Below are positions 40,795-42,365 of a stretch of DNA of 42,365 nucleotides, piece after piece. Source of the stretch: an uncultured Methanobrevibacter sp. (GTDB taxonomy: Archaea > Methanobacteriota > Methanobacteria > Methanobacteriales > Methanobacteriaceae); contig ONQL01000014.1 in assembly GCA_900319985.1 (NCBI GenBank), forward strand, positions 1 through 42,365, written 5' to 3'. Numbering within the stretch: position 1 is the first letter of the stretch; each line of letters begins with the position of its first letter. The position numbers and the translations under genes are program-made. The notes below the pieces were generated by a model. That model did no database searches. It was not told the DNA's origin and saw only the letters and a list, made by a program, of their open reading frames with translations.

Positions 40795-40870
40795 ATGAAA
40801 CCTCAAAGTAATTTTTTTTATTAATAATATAATTATATTAAATATAATAATTAAATATTATGTTGATTAG

Positions 40871-41500
40871 ATGAAAAAAATTACTCGTAAAAAACATTTA
40901 GAAATGAGACTTCAAAATATTCCCTCTCATCCCAAGCCAAAAGTGAATCTTGAACAGTATTCCACTCCTTCAATCATTGCTTCTGATTTAGTATGGAATG
41001 CTTTTTCATTTGGAGATATTGATTCAAAAAATATTTTTGATTTGGGATGTGGTACCGGAATTTTTGCAATTGCTTCTGCATTAATGGGTGCAAATTTGGC
41101 TGTTGGTGTAGATATTGATGGGGATTCCATTAATTTGGCTAGGGAAGTTTCAGATAAATTAAATGCTGATAATTTAAAGTTCATACAAAGTGATATTGTT
41201 GATTTTAATCCTAGCTATACTGTAAATACAATATTTCAGAATCCTCCTTTTGGATCACAAAGGAAAGTACAAAGCGGTCAGGATTTGAAATTTATAAAAA
41301 AAGCTATGGAGTTAAAACCTGAAGTCTTATATTCATTTCACATGGCATCTACAGAAGATTTTTTATTGGAATATTATGAAGACAATAATTTGGATGTAAC
41401 TCATATTTTTAGATATAATTTCCCAATTCCTAAAATTTATGACTTTCACAGCAAAGAAAATCAAAATATTGATGTAATTGTATTAAGAGCAATGTTATGA
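40871..41500 (+). CDS. METTL5-like RNA N6-adenine methyltransferase
   Basis: A 209-residue SAM-dependent methyltransferase. It has the METTL5-like N-terminus (MRLQNIPSHPKPKVNLEQYS, followed by TPSIIASDLVW), motif I IFDLGCGTGIFAIAS at about 55-69, VGVDIDGD, and the adenine-specific NPPFG motif at about 124-128. Eukaryotic METTL5 methylates 18S rRNA A1832; archaeal homologues probably modify the equivalent 16S position (inference). A weak TTGAT precedes the ATG. T-rich sequence follows the stop. Confidence 0.87.
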   Translation: MKKITRKKHLEMRLQNIPSHPKPKVNLEQYSTPSIIASDLVWNAFSFGDIDSKNIFDLGCGTGIFAIASALMGANLAVGVDIDGDSINLAREVSDKLNADNLKFIQSDIVDFNPSYTVNTIFQNPPFGSQRKVQSGQDLKFIKKAMELKPEVLYSFHMASTEDFLLEYYEDNNLDVTHIFRYNFPIPKIYDFHSKENQNIDVIVLRAML

Positions 41501-41560
41501 TATTTTTAAAATTTTTTAATTTTCTATTTTTTTCTGATTTCACATCAAAAAAACAATACC

Positions 41561-41568
41561 TTTATATA
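41561..41568 (+). promoter_or_regulatory. TATA box with no assigned gene
   Basis: TACC followed by TTTATATA predicts a transcript starting near 41590. Nothing is annotated between there and the ATG at 41748. The region includes GTAGC-(10)-GCTAC (about 41620-41638). Confidence 0.45.
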
Positions 41569-41715
41569 CTGGATAGTATATATTTTATATTAATATATTC
41601 TCTGAGTATAAAAAAGTTGGTAGCATAAAAAGAAGCTACGGATATTATAATTGATATAATATTTTTGTAAATGTGTAAGTCTATTTAGTGATAGCTATAT
41701 AAATGTAGGGTAATC

Positions 41716-41723
41716 TTTATATA
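41716..41723 (+). promoter_or_regulatory. TATA box of the MTH1-type gene
   Basis: TTTATATA ends 25 bases before the ATG at 41748 and no ribosome binding site intervenes, so the mRNA is probably leaderless. Confidence 0.55.
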
Positions 41724-41747
41724 CTTTAGATTATATAATTTAAAGTA

Positions 41748-42365
41748 ATGTATAAAGATGAGCTATCTATATTTATTCCAAATTCATTTCTTTCTGAGTC
41801 TAAAGACCTCAAAATTCGTACTTATAAAGTAGGAATATTGGGTAGAGCTTTAGCGATTTTTCAAGCAGACAATGTTGTTATTTATAATGATGACAATGTT
41901 AAAAATGAAGATGGGAAAAATGATGGAAAATTCATTGCTGAAGTTTTGAGTTATATGAATACTCCTCAATATTTGAGGAAAAAAGCATTTCCTATAAAAG
42001 CAGAACTAAAGCATGTTGGTATTCTTCCACCACTTAGAACTCCGCATCATCCTGTTAATAGTCAACCAGACGTGGGTGATTATAGACAAGGTTTTACTGT
42101 TAAAAGAAATAAGAAAGGAACTTTTGTTGATATAGGTATGGATAATCTTGCATTCTGTAAAGAGCAACTTTCTGTTAAAAAAATTTTTGACTTTAAGATT
42201 ACTAAAATTGCTAAGAAAGAAGTAATAGTCACACCTGATAAACCAGATGACGTTTACTGGGGATATAATGTTATCTCCTCTAATAAGAGTCTTAAAAATA
42301 GCTTAAAATTAATTAAACCTGATCTTGTTGTTGAAACTACAAGATATGGAGATTATATTGATTCT
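41748..42365 (+). CDS. MTH1-type SPOUT RNA methyltransferase, cut by the window edge
   Basis: The first 206 codons of a gene that continues past the window. The translation starts MYKDELSIFIPNSFLSESKD and shows QYLRKKAFPIKAELKHVGIL followed by PPLRTPHHPVN, the signature of the archaeal family represented by Methanothermobacter MTH1, a SPOUT-superfamily RNA methyltransferase with an inserted OB-fold domain (residues about 95-185 here; human relative SPOUT1/C9orf114). In Methanobacteriales it precedes the ribosomal protein L3 gene and the large ribosomal protein cluster, which should therefore follow to the right. Confidence 0.9.
   Translation, partial: MYKDELSIFIPNSFLSESKDLKIRTYKVGILGRALAIFQADNVVIYNDDNVKNEDGKNDGKFIAEVLSYMNTPQYLRKKAFPIKAELKHVGILPPLRTPHHPVNSQPDVGDYRQGFTVKRNKKGTFVDIGMDNLAFCKEQLSVKKIFDFKITKIAKKEVIVTPDKPDDVYWGYNVISSNKSLKNSLKLIKPDLVVETTRYGDYIDS

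Overview
This strongly AT-rich window reads as chromosome of a methanogenic archaeon of the order Methanobacteriales, most likely Methanobrevibacter or a close relative. The clues are heterodisulfide reductase subunits HdrC/HdrB, 2-phosphoglycerate kinase (cyclic 2,3-diphosphoglycerate pathway), a FwdF-like polyferredoxin, pseudomurein-binding repeats in a surface protein, archaeal SRP RNA, diphthamide synthase, Trm5, class III (EppA-type) pilins, large adhesin-like proteins, archaeal TATA boxes and GGTG/GGAGG ribosome binding sites. No phage, IS element or CRISPR array is visible.

Layout. 1-2.4 kb: small membrane protein and trm5 leftward, divergent from dphB. 2.4-4.3 kb: a decayed accessory patch with a frameshifted MarR regulator, the C-terminal wreck of a 3-hydroxyacyl-CoA dehydrogenase that still has its promoter and palindromic operator, a UGA-interrupted micro-ORF and two microproteins. 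4.4-6.5 kb: a coiled-coil protein and a PsbP-like protein, converging on a short TGT-fold protein. 6.6-8.5 kb: hdrC-hdrB, with an acidic N-terminal extension on HdrC and an apparent in-frame loss of one cluster-binding segment in HdrB. 8.7-11.6 kb: a three-gene operon of two conserved unknowns and a metallophosphoesterase, then pgk2 and a CBS-pair protein. 11.77-12.18 kb: SRP RNA and tRNA-Ser(GCT). 12.2-15.8 kb leftward: CDF transporter, class I aminotransferase, radical SAM protein. 16.3-19.2 kb: a large surface protein (Ig-like domains, pseudomurein-binding repeats, C71/transglutaminase-like peptidase). 19.3-21.1 kb: coaD, ferredoxin, polyferredoxin. 21.1-23.6 kb: two small pilins, a membrane-anchored unknown and a UPF0173 hydrolase. 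23.6-27.8 kb: rqcH, a small membrane protein, a DUF2070-type protein. 28.1-30.3 kb: a second surface protein built of 9/18-residue repeats carrying about 42 N-glycosylation sequons. 30.6-35.9 kb: a cluster of membrane proteins, including a channel-like protein with a degenerate selectivity filter and a membrane/phosphodiesterase fusion. 36.3-41.5 kb: fumarase beta, a small unknown, an MJ0158-type PLP enzyme, birA-pycA (leftward) and a METTL5-like methyltransferase. The right edge cuts an MTH1-type SPOUT methyltransferase, the gene that in relatives precedes the ribosomal protein L3 cluster.

How the genes work together. Hdr and the polyferredoxin belong to methanogenic electron flow. PycA/BirA and fumarase serve the incomplete reductive TCA branch. 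Trm5, DphB, RqcH, METTL5-like, MTH1-like, SRP RNA and tRNA-Ser serve translation and protein export. The two giant secreted proteins, the pilins and the membrane cluster form the cell surface.

I see no multigene defence or novel enzymatic system. The most unusual items are the HdrB segment loss beside the extended HdrC, the sequon-array adhesin, the decayed MarR/dehydrogenase locus with a surviving operator, the TSNGYA pore protein, and repeated hairpin-plus-U-tract gene ends next to convergent genes that overlap at their stops.
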